Source: Marinicauda salina
GTDB taxonomy: Bacteria; Pseudomonadota; Alphaproteobacteria; Caulobacterales; Maricaulaceae
Assembly: GCF_003122085.1 (NCBI RefSeq)
Contig: NZ_QEXV01000004.1
Location: 124,001-188,000 of the forward strand
Length of the DNA stretch: 64,000 nucleotides
Direction of reading: 5' to 3'
The notes beneath the pieces are model-generated. The model searched no databases, was not told the origin of the DNA, and saw only the letters and a list, made by a program, of their open reading frames with translations. Below are positions 16,292-24,942 of the stretch, in pieces. The stretch's first letter is position 1. Each line of letters begins with the position of its first letter. Position numbers and translations under genes: made by a program.

Positions 16292-18153
16292 AAGGCCGCG
16301 AGGCTCTCCTCGCGCTCGGTGCGCCGCCGCGGCGCCGGCGCCGAGAGCGGCTCCGGTTCGACGCCTTCGTGGGCGGCGGTCATGAACGTCCGCCAGATCT
16401 GGGCGGGCAGCTCGCCGCCGGTGACGTCGTCCATTGGCGCGTCGTCGTCGTTTCCGACCCACACGCCGGCGGCGAGCTGGGCGGTGTAGCCGACGAACCA
16501 GGCGTCGCGGCTGTTCTGGCTGGTGCCGGTCTTGCCCGCGGCCTGCCGGCCGGGTAGGCGGGCGCGCCGGCCCGTGCCTTCCTCGATCACGGCCTGCAGC
16601 AGCGTCGACATCGCCCGGGCGTCCTCTCGCGGGATCACCTGCGCGCCGCGTTCGGACTCGTGGCGATACAGCACCTCGCCGCGCGAATTGCGGATCTCCG
16701 AGATGATCCAGGGCGGCCGGCGCCGGCCGTCATTGGCGAACACGGTGTAGGCGCCGGTGAGGTCGATCAGCTTCACCTCCTCGGCGCCCAGCGTAATCGC
16801 GGCGTGCGGGCTCATTTCAGTGGTGATCCCGAGCCGCTCGGCCATCTCGGCGACCAGCTCCGGGCCGGCGGCGAGGCCGGCCTGGGCGGCGACGGTGTTG
16901 ATCGAGCGCTTGAGCGCGTCGGCGATGGTGATGCGGCCGCGATAGCCGCCGCCGTAATTCTCCGGGCTCCAGCCCTCGATCTCGATCGGGGCGTCCTCGA
17001 AGGCGGTGTAGGGCTCCATGCCCGCCTCGAAGGCCGCGGCGAAGACGATCGGCTTGAACGCCGAGCCGGGCTGGCGCAGCGCCTGCGTGGCCCGGTTGAA
17101 CTGGCTCTCGGCGTAGTCGCGTCCGCCGACCATGGCGCGCACCGCGCCGTCGAGTTCGAGCGCGACCAGCGCGCCTTCGCCGGCGTCGACGGCCTCGCCC
17201 TCCTCGGCGAGCACGGTCTCGACGGCGTCGTCGGCGGCGCGCTGAAGATCGCGGTCGATGGTCGTCTCGATCACCAGGTCGGGCGCGGCCTCCTCCTCGC
17301 CCAGCAGGCGCTCGGCCTCGGCGGCGACGAAATCGAAGATGTGGCCGTAGCGGTTGGGGTCGATCGTCTCGAGCGCGTCGGCGGTCGGCGCGGCCTGCGT
17401 GTTCACCGCGGTGAGATAGGTCATGCCGTCGACATAGCCCGCCTCCATCATGTCGCGCAGGACCTGGGAGGCGCGGGCCTGGGCGGCCTCGAGATTGACC
17501 GTCGGGGCGAGCCGGCTCGGTGCCTTGGGCAGGGCGGCGAGGATGGCGGCCTCCTGAAGCGTCAGCTCGCGGGCGGACTTGTCGAAATAGCGCTGGGCGG
17601 CGGCCTCGATGCCGTAGGCCTGCTCGCCGAGATAGATGCGGTTGATGTAGAGCTCGAGGATCTCGTCCTTGGTCAGCCGGTTCTCCAGCTGCATCGCCAG
17701 GCGCATCTCCTGGAGCTTGCGCCGGATCGTCCGCTCCGGCGACAGGATCAGGTTCTTCACCAGCTGCATGGTGATGGTCGAACCGCCCTGGAGCGTGTCG
17801 CGCGCGCGCACATTGACCACCAGCGCGCGCAGCATGGAGCGCCAGTCGACGCCGTCATGGCTGTAGAAGCGCTGGTCCTCGATCGCCATGAAGGCCTGGG
17901 GCACGTAGGAGGGCAGCTCCTCCAGCCGCACGATCTCGCCGTAGCGCGGGCCGCGCACGCTCAGCACCTCGCCGTCGCGGTCGAGCACGGTCAGCGCCGG
18001 CTCGCGGCGGGTCTCCCACAGAATCTCGGCGCTTTCGGGCGGGGCGGGCAGGTCGCTGAACGCCCAGTGCCAGAACACCGCCGCGCCGGTCAGCGCGGCG
18101 ACCAGGCCGAGCAGGACCACCCCGCCGATGATGGCGGGCAGGCGCCGCGCCAA
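16183..18153 (-). CDS. Bifunctional penicillin-binding protein, PBP1A family
   Basis: This bifunctional peptidoglycan synthase has a signal anchor (residues 6-30) and a GT51 glycosyltransferase domain (AIEDQRFYSHDGVDW, GGSTITMQLVKNL, RIYLGEQAYGIEAAAQ). Its transpeptidase domain has SxxK at Ser364-Lys367 (GSAFKP), SxN as SIN (RSINTVAAQ) and KTG in AGKTGTSQ. Length is 656 residues. The only canonical start upstream in frame is TTG at 18153; the frame is closed by a stop at 18226-18228 with no ATG or GTG between. Its final 36 codons overlap the sodium channel gene on the other strand (109 bases). Confidence 0.93.
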   Translation of the reverse strand: MARRLPAIIGGVVLLGLVAALTGAAVFWHWAFSDLPAPPESAEILWETRREPALTVLDRDGEVLSVRGPRYGEIVRLEELPSYVPQAFMAIEDQRFYSHDGVDWRSMLRALVVNVRARDTLQGGSTITMQLVKNLILSPERTIRRKLQEMRLAMQLENRLTKDEILELYINRIYLGEQAYGIEAAAQRYFDKSARELTLQEAAILAALPKAPSRLAPTVNLEAAQARASQVLRDMMEAGYVDGMTYLTAVNTQAAPTADALETIDPNRYGHIFDFVAAEAERLLGEEEAAPDLVIETTIDRDLQRAADDAVETVLAEEGEAVDAGEGALVALELDGAVRAMVGGRDYAESQFNRATQALRQPGSAFKPIVFAAAFEAGMEPYTAFEDAPIEIEGWSPENYGGGYRGRITIADALKRSINTVAAQAGLAAGPELVAEMAERLGITTEMSPHAAITLGAEEVKLIDLTGAYTVFANDGRRRPPWIISEIRNSRGEVLYRHESERGAQVIPREDARAMSTLLQAVIEEGTGRRARLPGRQAAGKTGTSQNSRDAWFVGYTAQLAAGVWVGNDDDAPMDDVTGGELPAQIWRTFMTAAHEGVEPEPLSAPAPRRRTEREESLAAFYSALSASFGDVLEASDEALESSSFEEELDPAPVEG

Positions 18154-18258
18154 GCGCCTGGCGAACGGCTCGCGTATGTCGGCGCGGAAGGTGATCGACT
18201 CGTCCCCGGCTGAATGCGGCCCCTCTCATCAACGCCCGAAGACGGCTAAATTCGGGCG

Positions 18259-18702
18259 ATGACCGATGAACGTCCCTTCTACGAGCGCAAGACGCTCGAG
18301 GAAATGACTTCCTCCGAATGGGAGTCGCTGTGCGACGGCTGCGGCAAGTGCTGCGTCTTGCTGCTGGTCGACGCCGATGATCCCGAGGAACGCGTGCGCC
18401 GCACCGACGTGGGCTGCCGCCTGCTCGATCTGAAGACCGTGCGCTGCGGCGACTACGCGAACCGGCATCAGCGCGTGCCGGGCTGCGTGCGGCTGACGCC
18501 GGAGAATATCGGGCAGCTGCACTGGATGCCGGACACCTGCGCCTATCGTCTGATCAACGAGGGCCGGCCGCTGCCCGACTGGCATCCGCTGAAGACCGGC
18601 GATCCGGACTCGACGCGCAAGGCCGGCGTCGGCGTGCACGGAACGCTGGTCAGCGAACGCGACGTCGACGACGCCGATCTCGAGGATCATATCCTGGAGT
18701 GA
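18259..18702 (+). CDS. YcgN-family cysteine cluster protein (UPF0260)
   Basis: The 147-residue protein carries CDGCGKCCVLLL (near residue 26), then a single Cys in VGCRLL, CGDY, PGCVRL and DTCAYRL. This is the UPF0260/YcgN cluster, likely a metal or Fe-S site. Full length matches the family. Function is unknown. It is divergently placed from the PBP gene with a 105-base gap. The clear alignment from MTDERPFYERKTLEEM makes ATG 18259 a safe start. Confidence 0.93.
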   Translation: MTDERPFYERKTLEEMTSSEWESLCDGCGKCCVLLLVDADDPEERVRRTDVGCRLLDLKTVRCGDYANRHQRVPGCVRLTPENIGQLHWMPDTCAYRLINEGRPLPDWHPLKTGDPDSTRKAGVGVHGTLVSERDVDDADLEDHILE

Positions 18703-18714
18703 GGGGGCGGCTTC

Positions 18715-18870
18715 ACTCGCTCTCTCCCGGCGCAAGCCGGGACCCAGAGATCGTTGAACGCTCCGCTTGTCCTCTCCTGGGCCCCGACTTCCGTCGGGGA
18801 AGAGAGGATTGGTGATGACGCGCTTGGGCGAAGCGGGGACAAGCGCCCCGCCAATCCCCGCTGCTCGAAC
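18715..18870. repeat. Palindromic (REP-like) intergenic element
   Basis: This gene-free stretch contains three inverted repeats. The first is CCCGGC-GCAA-GCCGGG (18726-18741, a GNRA tetraloop hairpin). The second is CCCCGAC-TTCC-GTCGGGG (18782-18799). The third is a longer CGCTTG...CAAGCG arrangement near 18826-18856. Similar GC-rich palindromes are dispersed in alphaproteobacterial genomes. Only one copy is seen in this window. It lies between ycgN and the truncated GTA gene. Confidence 0.5.
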
Positions 18871-18953
18871 TTCTTTCCCCAACAAAACCAGTGCACTGCG
18901 CGAAAAACCGCAGAAACGATCCGACCGAGGCGGCGATCGCGTAGTCTTCGGGC

Positions 18954-21371
18954 ATGGTCGACAAAACCGGCGAGACGCCGCGGCGCGGGGCCGACTGGAC
19001 CGCCAATTTCGGCCACCAGCCCGCCGACGGCGACCGGCTCTTCCATCTCGACCCGCTGTGGAGCGATCCCGAGATCGATTTCGTCGGGATCGACTGGTAC
19101 GTCCCGCTCGCCGACTGGCGCGAGGGCGACGCCCATCTCGACGCGCTCGCCGGAGCGGGCTCGATCCACGACCGGGCCTATCTCGCCTCCAATGTCGAGG
19201 GCGGGGAGGGCTATGACTGGTTCTACGCCAGCCCCGCCGACCGCGACGCGCAGATCCGCACCCCGATCACCGACGGCGCCTACGACGAGGACTGGGTCTT
19301 CCGCTTCAAGGACCTCAGGCGCTGGTGGTCGAACGCCCATCACGACCGCATCGGCGGCGTGCGCCAGCCGGAGCCGACGGGCTGGACGCCGATGTCGAAG
19401 CCCGTCCGTTTCGTCGAATACGGCTGTCCCGCCGTCGACAAGGGCGCCAACCAGCCCAACGTCTTCATCGATCCCAAGAGCGCGGAAAGCGCCGCGCCCT
19501 ATTTCTCCACGGGCGCGCGCGACGACCTGATCCAGCGGCGCTGGATCGAGGCGCTGCTCGACTGGTGGGACGACGAACACGGCCGCAACCCGGTCTCGCC
19601 GGTCTATGGCGGGCCGATGATCGATCTCGATCACTGCCTCGCCTGGACATGGGACGCGCGGCCCTTTCCCGCATTCCCCGGCCTCTCGAAGGTCTGGAGC
19701 GACGCCCCCAACTGGACCACCGGCCACTGGCTCACCGGCCGCGCCGGACAGTCCGCGCTCGGCCGCATCGTTGCGGATATCTGCGCACGCGCCGGGATCG
19801 CGACGGTCGACGTGTCCGCGCTGGACGGCGTGCTGGCGGGTTTCCTGATCGATCGCACGACGAGCGCGCGCGCCGTCCTGGAGGCGCTGGGCGCGGTCTT
19901 CGGCTTCTCGCTCGTCGACCGCGCCGACGGCCCCGCGGCGGTTTCCGCGTCGGCGGACGCGACGACGGAGCTTTCATCCGACGCGCTGGCGCGCCCCGAC
20001 GACGCTCCGCCGCTCGCTTTCACCCGTCTCGGCGGGCCGGAGCGCCCGGTCGAGGCGCGCCTGGCCCATATCGCCGACGACGGAAGCTATCGACCCGCGA
20101 GCGCCTATGGCCGCGGCGTCGACGCCGAGCGCGAACGCCTGATCGACCTGTCCCTGCCCGTGCTCGCCGATCCCGATCTCGCCGCGTCCTGGGCGCGGGC
20201 CGCGCTCGCGCGGGCGGTCGCCGCGGCCGAAGGCGCGGACGCCGTGCTGCCGCCGTCCCTTGCGCGCCTGGAGCCGGGCGACGCGGTCACGCTCGACGCC
20301 GGTCCGCAGGGCCGCGCCTGGTCGATCGCCGCGCTGGACGGGCTGGCGCTGAGAAGCGCGGCGTTCGCCGGCGCCGCCCCGGCCGCGACAAGCCTCGCCG
20401 GTCCGGTGCCCGGACCCGGCGCGCCGGCGCCGGTCTATCCGCGCCCAGTGATCCATCTGCTCGACCTGCCGCTGGCGCCAGGCGAGGGCGAGGCGCGCGG
20501 CGGGCTGTGGGCGGCGGCGAGCGCGGACCCCTGGCCCGGCGAGATCGTCGTCCACGCCGGCGCCGACGCGGCGTCGACGACCGAACGCGCCCGCATCACC
20601 CGTCGCGCGGTGGCGGGGGTTCTCGCCGAGCCGCTCGGCCCGGGCGTCGAAGGCCGCTGGGACCGCGCGAATGCGCTGATCGTCCGCCTGGATTCCGGCG
20701 CGCTTTCTTCGGCCGAGCGGCTCTCCGTGCTCGCCGGCGCCAACCGGATCGCGGTCGCCGGCCCGTCGGGCTGGGAGGTCGTGCAGTTCAGGACGGCCGA
20801 GCTCACGGCGTCGGACACGTGGCGGCTGACCGGGCTCCTGCGCGGGCTGGGCGGGAGCCCAGCCGACGGCGCGCCGCCGGGCGCGGCGGCCGTCCTGCTC
20901 GACGGGGCCGGCGCGATCGTTCCGGTCGCCGATCATGAACGCGGCGTTGCGCTCAGCATCATTGCGGTTCCCGCCGGCCGCAGCGTCGACGACATCGCCG
21001 CGCGCATCACATCGGCGACCTACGGCGCTGTCGATCTTCGCCCGCTTTCGCCGGTGCATCTGCGCGTCGAGACCTTCGCCGACGGCCTCTCGCTGAGCTG
21101 GATCCGGCGCACCCGCATCGGCGGCGACGCGTGGACGGCGGGCCGCGTCCCGCTCGGCGAGGCGCGCGAGGCGTATCGCGTGGAGCTGCTGGACTCGGGC
21201 GGGGCGGTCGTCTCCGAGCGCGAAACGGCGGCGTCTGCGCTCGATCTATCCGACGCGGAGCTTTCCGCGCTCTATCCCGGCGGGCTTTCCGGCGCGCGCT
21301 GGCGGGTCGCCCAGATCTCCGACGCGATCGGTCCCGGCGCGGCCGCGGAGATGTCGCTGGCCGCGAGCTAG
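18954..21371 (+). pseudogene. Orphan, 5'-truncated gene transfer agent tail protein (gp15-like)
   Basis: The 805-residue product aligns by eye with the C-terminal two thirds of the large GTA tail protein (RcGTA gp15; usually about 1,280-1,300 residues). It enters in the middle of the TIM-barrel-like domain (GADWTANFGHQPADGDRLF, DFVGIDWYVPLADWREGD, TPITDGAYDEDWVFRFKDL). The phage-tail domain (about 260-500) and a fibronectin-like C-terminal region follow. The membrane-like N-terminus and the first half of the barrel are missing; an in-frame TAG at 18942 closes the frame just upstream. No terminase, portal, capsid or other tail genes are nearby. The remaining frame is intact, so it may be a recent deletion remnant or be retained for another use. 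Confidence 0.75.
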
Positions 21372-21456
21372 GCGCTTGCGGTGGCGCAAATCGTGCGTAC
21401 ATGAAGGAAAATCACGTGTAACCGCGTTCTGATCGCTTCGTCCGCACGGGACTGCT

Positions 21457-22386
21457 ATGACCACGACCGCAATGAAGGACCCCTACGCGATTCTCGGCGT
21501 ATCGAAATCGGCCACCGCCGAGGAGATCCGCAAGGCCTACCGCAAGCTCGCCAAGGAGCTGCACCCGGACACGCGTCCGGACGACAAGGCCGCCGAGGAG
21601 CGTTTCAAGGAGGTCGGACAGGCCTTCAAGCTTTTGTCCGATCCGGAGACCCGCGCCAAGTACGACCGCGGCGAGATCGACGCCGAGGGCAATGAGCGCG
21701 CGCCGTTCCACTACCGCTCGCGGCCGGGCGCCGGCGCCAGCCAGCGCGGTCCCTCGGGCCGGTTCGAGGATCTCGGCGACATCTTCTCCGACCTGTTCGG
21801 CGAGTTCGGCCAGGGCGGCCCCGGCGGCGGCCGGCGCCGCGGCCCGCCGCCCATGCGCGGCGCCGATGTGCGCGGCAAGGTCGAAATCAGCTTCGAGGAA
21901 GCCATCAAGGGCGGAAAGCGCCGGGTGAGCGCGCCGGGCGGCCGGGCGCTCGACGTCGCCATTCCCGCCGGCGTCGAGGACGGCCAGGTGCTGCGCCTCA
22001 AGGGCCAGGGCGGGCAGGGCCAGGCCGGCGGACCGGCCGGCGATGCGCTGGTCGAGGTCAGGATCCGGTCCCATCCCTGGTTCCGGCGCGACGGCGACGC
22101 GGTCCGCGTCGACTTGCCCATCTCGATCAAGGAAGCCGTGCTGGGCGCCAAGGTCCGCGCGCCGACCGTCGACGGCCCCGTCGAAGTGCGGGTGCCGGCG
22201 GGATCGAGTTCGGGCGCGCTGCTGCGCCTGCGCGGCAAGGGCGCCCCGAAGGCGTCCGGCGGGCGCGGCGATCAGATCATCCGCCTGCTCGTCGACGTGC
22301 CGACCGACGACGCCGAGCTCGAACGCTTCGCGGAGACATGGACGCCGCCGGCGGGTTACGATCCGCGCAAGCGCTTCAGGCGCTGA
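21457..22386 (+). CDS. DnaJ-type co-chaperone, CbpA-like
   Basis: The 309-residue protein has a J domain at about 6-70 (DPYAILGVSKSATAEEIRKA and HPDTRPDD with the catalytic HPD). A Gly/Phe/Arg-rich linker follows (about 85-130, GRFEDLGDIFSDLFGEFG), then the two beta-barrel substrate domains of the DnaJ C-terminus (about 135-300). It lacks the zinc-finger region of DnaJ, so it belongs to the CbpA/class II type. Its likely role is delivering substrates to DnaK and stimulating ATP hydrolysis. Confidence 0.92.
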   Translation: MTTTAMKDPYAILGVSKSATAEEIRKAYRKLAKELHPDTRPDDKAAEERFKEVGQAFKLLSDPETRAKYDRGEIDAEGNERAPFHYRSRPGAGASQRGPSGRFEDLGDIFSDLFGEFGQGGPGGGRRRGPPPMRGADVRGKVEISFEEAIKGGKRRVSAPGGRALDVAIPAGVEDGQVLRLKGQGGQGQAGGPAGDALVEVRIRSHPWFRRDGDAVRVDLPISIKEAVLGAKVRAPTVDGPVEVRVPAGSSSGALLRLRGKGAPKASGGRGDQIIRLLVDVPTDDAELERFAETWTPPAGYDPRKRFRR

Positions 22387-22413
22387 GGCGCATGAACGGC
22401 GGCCGCTGGTCCC

Positions 22414-22430
22414 GTTCAGCACGGGTTCAG
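22414..22430 (+). promoter_or_regulatory. PhoP-box-like direct repeat
   Basis: GTTCAG occurs at 22414-22419 and again at 22425-22430, an 11-base period with a 5-base spacer (CACGG). OmpR-family regulators bind such direct repeats; enterobacterial PhoP uses TGTTTA-N5-TGTTTA. It lies 24 bases before the PepSY gene of the adjacent PhoP/PhoQ-like operon, so autoregulation is likely. Confidence 0.5.
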
Positions 22431-22453
22431 ACCGCCCGGGCGATAAGGAGGGC

Positions 22454-22765
22454 ATGATCCGCACGCTCGCATCCGCGCTGGTTCTCGCCGCCGCCGTCCT
22501 GTCCACGGACGTCGCCGCGGCCCAGAACTTCGACCCGCGTTCGCGCTATTCCGCCGACGAGGCCCGGGATGCGCGCGACGAGGGCCGGGTGCTGCCCGCC
22601 CGGCAGGTGATCGACAGCGTGCGGCGCCGCTATCCCGGCGCCCAGGTGCTCGACGCCGAGCTCGTGGGCTCGCGCAACCCCTTCTACATCATCAAGATCC
22701 TGACGTCGGACGGCCGGCGCCGGGATGTGCGGGTGGATGCGCGGACCGGGCGGATCCTGTCCTGA
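22454..22765 (+). CDS. Small periplasmic PepSY-domain protein
   Basis: The start is ATG 22454, with AAGGAGGGC directly before it. The 103-residue product has a signal peptide (IRTLASALVLAAAVLSTDVAAAQ). It then has one PepSY-like domain (LPARQVIDSVRRRYPGAQVLDAE, YIIKILTSDGRRRDVRVDARTGRILS). It is the first gene of an operon with a PhoP/PhoQ-like pair (20 bases to the next ATG). By analogy with small periplasmic modulators of such kinases (for example FeuN for FeuQ) it may tune the sensor; that is inference. Confidence 0.85.
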   Translation: MIRTLASALVLAAAVLSTDVAAAQNFDPRSRYSADEARDARDEGRVLPARQVIDSVRRRYPGAQVLDAELVGSRNPFYIIKILTSDGRRRDVRVDARTGRILS

Positions 22766-22784
22766 GGCCGAGAGGGAGGTCGCC

Positions 22785-23474
22785 ATGCGCGTCCTGATCG
22801 TGGAAGACGAGCCCGACCTGAGCCGCCAGCTGGCCGAGACGCTCGATCACGCCGGCTACGCCGTGGACACGGCGCCGGACGGCGAGGAGGGTTGGTTCCT
22901 CGGCGACACCGAACCCTATGACGTCGTCGTGCTCGATCTCGGTCTGCCCAAGCTCGACGGCGTGACGGTTCTGGAGCGCTGGCGCGAGGCCGGCCGCGAT
23001 TTCCCGGTGCTGATCCTGACCGCCCGCGACCGCTGGAGCGAGAAGGTGGCCGGGTTCGACGCCGGCGCCGACGACTATCTCACCAAGCCCTTCCACCCCG
23101 AGGAGCTGCTCGCGCGGCTGCGCGCGCTGACGCGCCGGGCGGCCGGTCACGCCTCGTCGACGCTGGAAAGCGGCGATCTCACGATCGACACGCGGGGCGC
23201 CCGGGTCTTTCTCGGCGACCGGCTGGTCAAGCTCACCTCGCACGAGTTCCGGCTGCTCAGCTACCTGATGCATCACCAGGATCGCGTGATCTCGCGCACC
23301 GAGCTGGTCGAGCACATCTACGACCAGGATTTCGACCGCGATTCCAACACGATCGAGGTGTTCGTCGGCCGCCTGCGCAAGAAGATCGGCTCCGACCGGA
23401 TCGAGACCGTGCGCGGGCTCGGCTACCGGCTCGTCGATCCCGCCGCCGACAAAGCCGACGTGAAGGCCGGGTGA
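22785..23474 (+). CDS. OmpR/PhoP-family response regulator
   Basis: The start is set at ATG 22785 (GAGGGAGGTCGCC before it), giving 229 residues. The receiver domain has the acid pair Glu7-Asp8, phospho-acceptor Asp51 (VVLDLGLPK) and conserved Lys in YLTKPF. The C-terminal winged helix (about 125-225) shows the OmpR pattern TSHEFRLLSYLMHH and VFVGRLRKKIG. It resembles alphaproteobacterial PhoP/FeuP. The PepSY-regulator-kinase order and the 4-base overlap with the kinase show one operon. The upstream GTTCAG repeat is a probable self-target. Confidence 0.93.
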   Translation: MRVLIVEDEPDLSRQLAETLDHAGYAVDTAPDGEEGWFLGDTEPYDVVVLDLGLPKLDGVTVLERWREAGRDFPVLILTARDRWSEKVAGFDAGADDYLTKPFHPEELLARLRALTRRAAGHASSTLESGDLTIDTRGARVFLGDRLVKLTSHEFRLLSYLMHHQDRVISRTELVEHIYDQDFDRDSNTIEVFVGRLRKKIGSDRIETVRGLGYRLVDPAADKADVKAG

Positions 23475-24895
23475 CGGCGGAGGGCGACACCGGACTCGCC
23501 CGCCGCGGCTCGCTCGTACGGCGGCTCGTCGTCACCGCCGCGGCCTGGGCCGCGGCGGTCCTGATGCTGGGCGCATTCGCGCTGACCCTGCTGTTCCGCG
23601 AAACCGTTCTGTCCGATCTCGACGACCGGCTCGCCGGCGTCGCCGAGTCGCTCATCGCCTCGGTCGAAGTGAGCGAGGACGGCGCCCTGGCCACGCCGCG
23701 CCAGCCGCTCGATCCCCGCTACGGGCAGGTCTTCTCCGGACGCTACTGGCAGATCACGCCCCTCGGCGACGCGTCGCCGGGCGACGGCGAACTGCGATCG
23801 CGCTCGCTATGGGACGATCGCCTCGTCCCGTCCGCCGAGCTGGTCGACGCCGCGCTGGCCGAACCGGGGCGCGCGGCGACCGGGGCGGCGACCGGCCCCG
23901 ACGGCGAGCCGCTGAGGATCGTGGTGCGCGCCGTCAGCCTGCCGGGGCTCGAGACGCCCGCCCTGTTCATCGCCGCCGAGGATCGCCGGCCGGCGGACCG
24001 CCGCGTGGCGCGCTTCGCGCTGACCGCGGCGGGACTGTTCGCCGCCTTCGCCGCGGCGCTCGTCATCGGCGTGTTCGTCCAGGTCCGCGTGGGCCTCGCC
24101 CCGGTGCTGCGCATGGGGCGCGAGGTGGCCCAGGTCCGCGACGGGGCGGCCGAGCGCATCAGCGGCGCCTATCCCGCCGAACTCATCCCGCTGGGCGGCG
24201 AACTCAACGCCCTGCTGGACCATTCGCGCGAAGTCGTCGGCCGCGCGCGCACCCATGTCGGCAATCTCGCCCACGCGCTGAAGACGCCGATCACCGTGCT
24301 GTCCAACGAGGCGCGCGGCGAGGAGGGCCCGCTCGCCGATCTCGTGCGCCGGCAGACCGCCGTCATGTCCGATCAGGTCGAGCACCATCTGCGCCGCGCC
24401 CGCGCCGCGGCGAACGCTACGGCCATCGGCGCGCGCACGCCGGTCGGGCCCGTCATCGACGATCTCGGCCGGACCCTGCGGCGCATCCACGACCGGCGCG
24501 GGATCGCGATCGACTGGTCGTCGCCGGGCGAACTGGCGTTCCGCGGCGAGCGCCAGGACCTCGAGGACCTCGTCGGCAATCTCGTCGACAACGCCTGCAA
24601 GTGGGCCGCCGTCCAGGTGCGCGTCGAGGCGCGGCCGATCGAGGGATCGCGGTTCGAGATCCGCGTCGAGGACGATGGTCCCGGCCTGTCGGAGGCCGAA
24701 CGCGAACAGGCGCTCGCGCGCGGGGTGCGCCTCGACGAGCAGACGCCGGGCGCGGGGCTCGGCCTGGCCATCGTCGATGATCTCGCGCGGGCCTATGGCG
24801 GCGCGCTCAATCTCGAGCGCTCCGAGCTCGGCGGCCTCCTGGCGCGGCTGGAGCTGCCGCGCGCGCGGGCGACGACAGAGGAAACGCCGGGTTAA
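23471..24895 (+). CDS. PhoQ/FeuQ-like sensor histidine kinase
   Basis: The GTG start at 23471 overlaps the TGA of the regulator (GTGA). The 474-residue protein has two transmembrane segments (about 17-43 and 183-207) flanking a periplasmic sensor of about 140 residues, then HAMP. The H box NLAHALKTPITVL has His268; 'LAHALKTP' is typical of PhoQ-like kinases rather than the SHELRTP form. The ATPase domain follows (LVGNLVDNACKWA, DDGPGLSEAE, GAGLGLAIVDDLARAYGG). Likely signals are divalent cations, pH or envelope state, by family analogy. Confidence 0.93.
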   Translation: MTAEGDTGLARRGSLVRRLVVTAAAWAAAVLMLGAFALTLLFRETVLSDLDDRLAGVAESLIASVEVSEDGALATPRQPLDPRYGQVFSGRYWQITPLGDASPGDGELRSRSLWDDRLVPSAELVDAALAEPGRAATGAATGPDGEPLRIVVRAVSLPGLETPALFIAAEDRRPADRRVARFALTAAGLFAAFAAALVIGVFVQVRVGLAPVLRMGREVAQVRDGAAERISGAYPAELIPLGGELNALLDHSREVVGRARTHVGNLAHALKTPITVLSNEARGEEGPLADLVRRQTAVMSDQVEHHLRRARAAANATAIGARTPVGPVIDDLGRTLRRIHDRRGIAIDWSSPGELAFRGERQDLEDLVGNLVDNACKWAAVQVRVEARPIEGSRFEIRVEDDGPGLSEAEREQALARGVRLDEQTPGAGLGLAIVDDLARAYGGALNLERSELGGLLARLELPRARATTEETPG

Positions 24896-24942
24896 CCGTA
24901 TTTTTCTATGCCTGATGTCTGGGTTTCCGGACGTTCGGGCGC

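Noticed and set aside
18954-21371. Active prophage or complete GTA cluster
   Set aside because: Only one tail gene is present, flanked by ordinary chromosomal genes (YcgN-family and CbpA-like); no capsid, portal, terminase, lysis or integrase genes.
24893-24942. Intrinsic terminator after the PhoQ-like kinase (GGTTAACC then ATTTTT)
   Set aside because: The palindrome is only four to five base pairs and AT-centred, too weak to support a terminator call.
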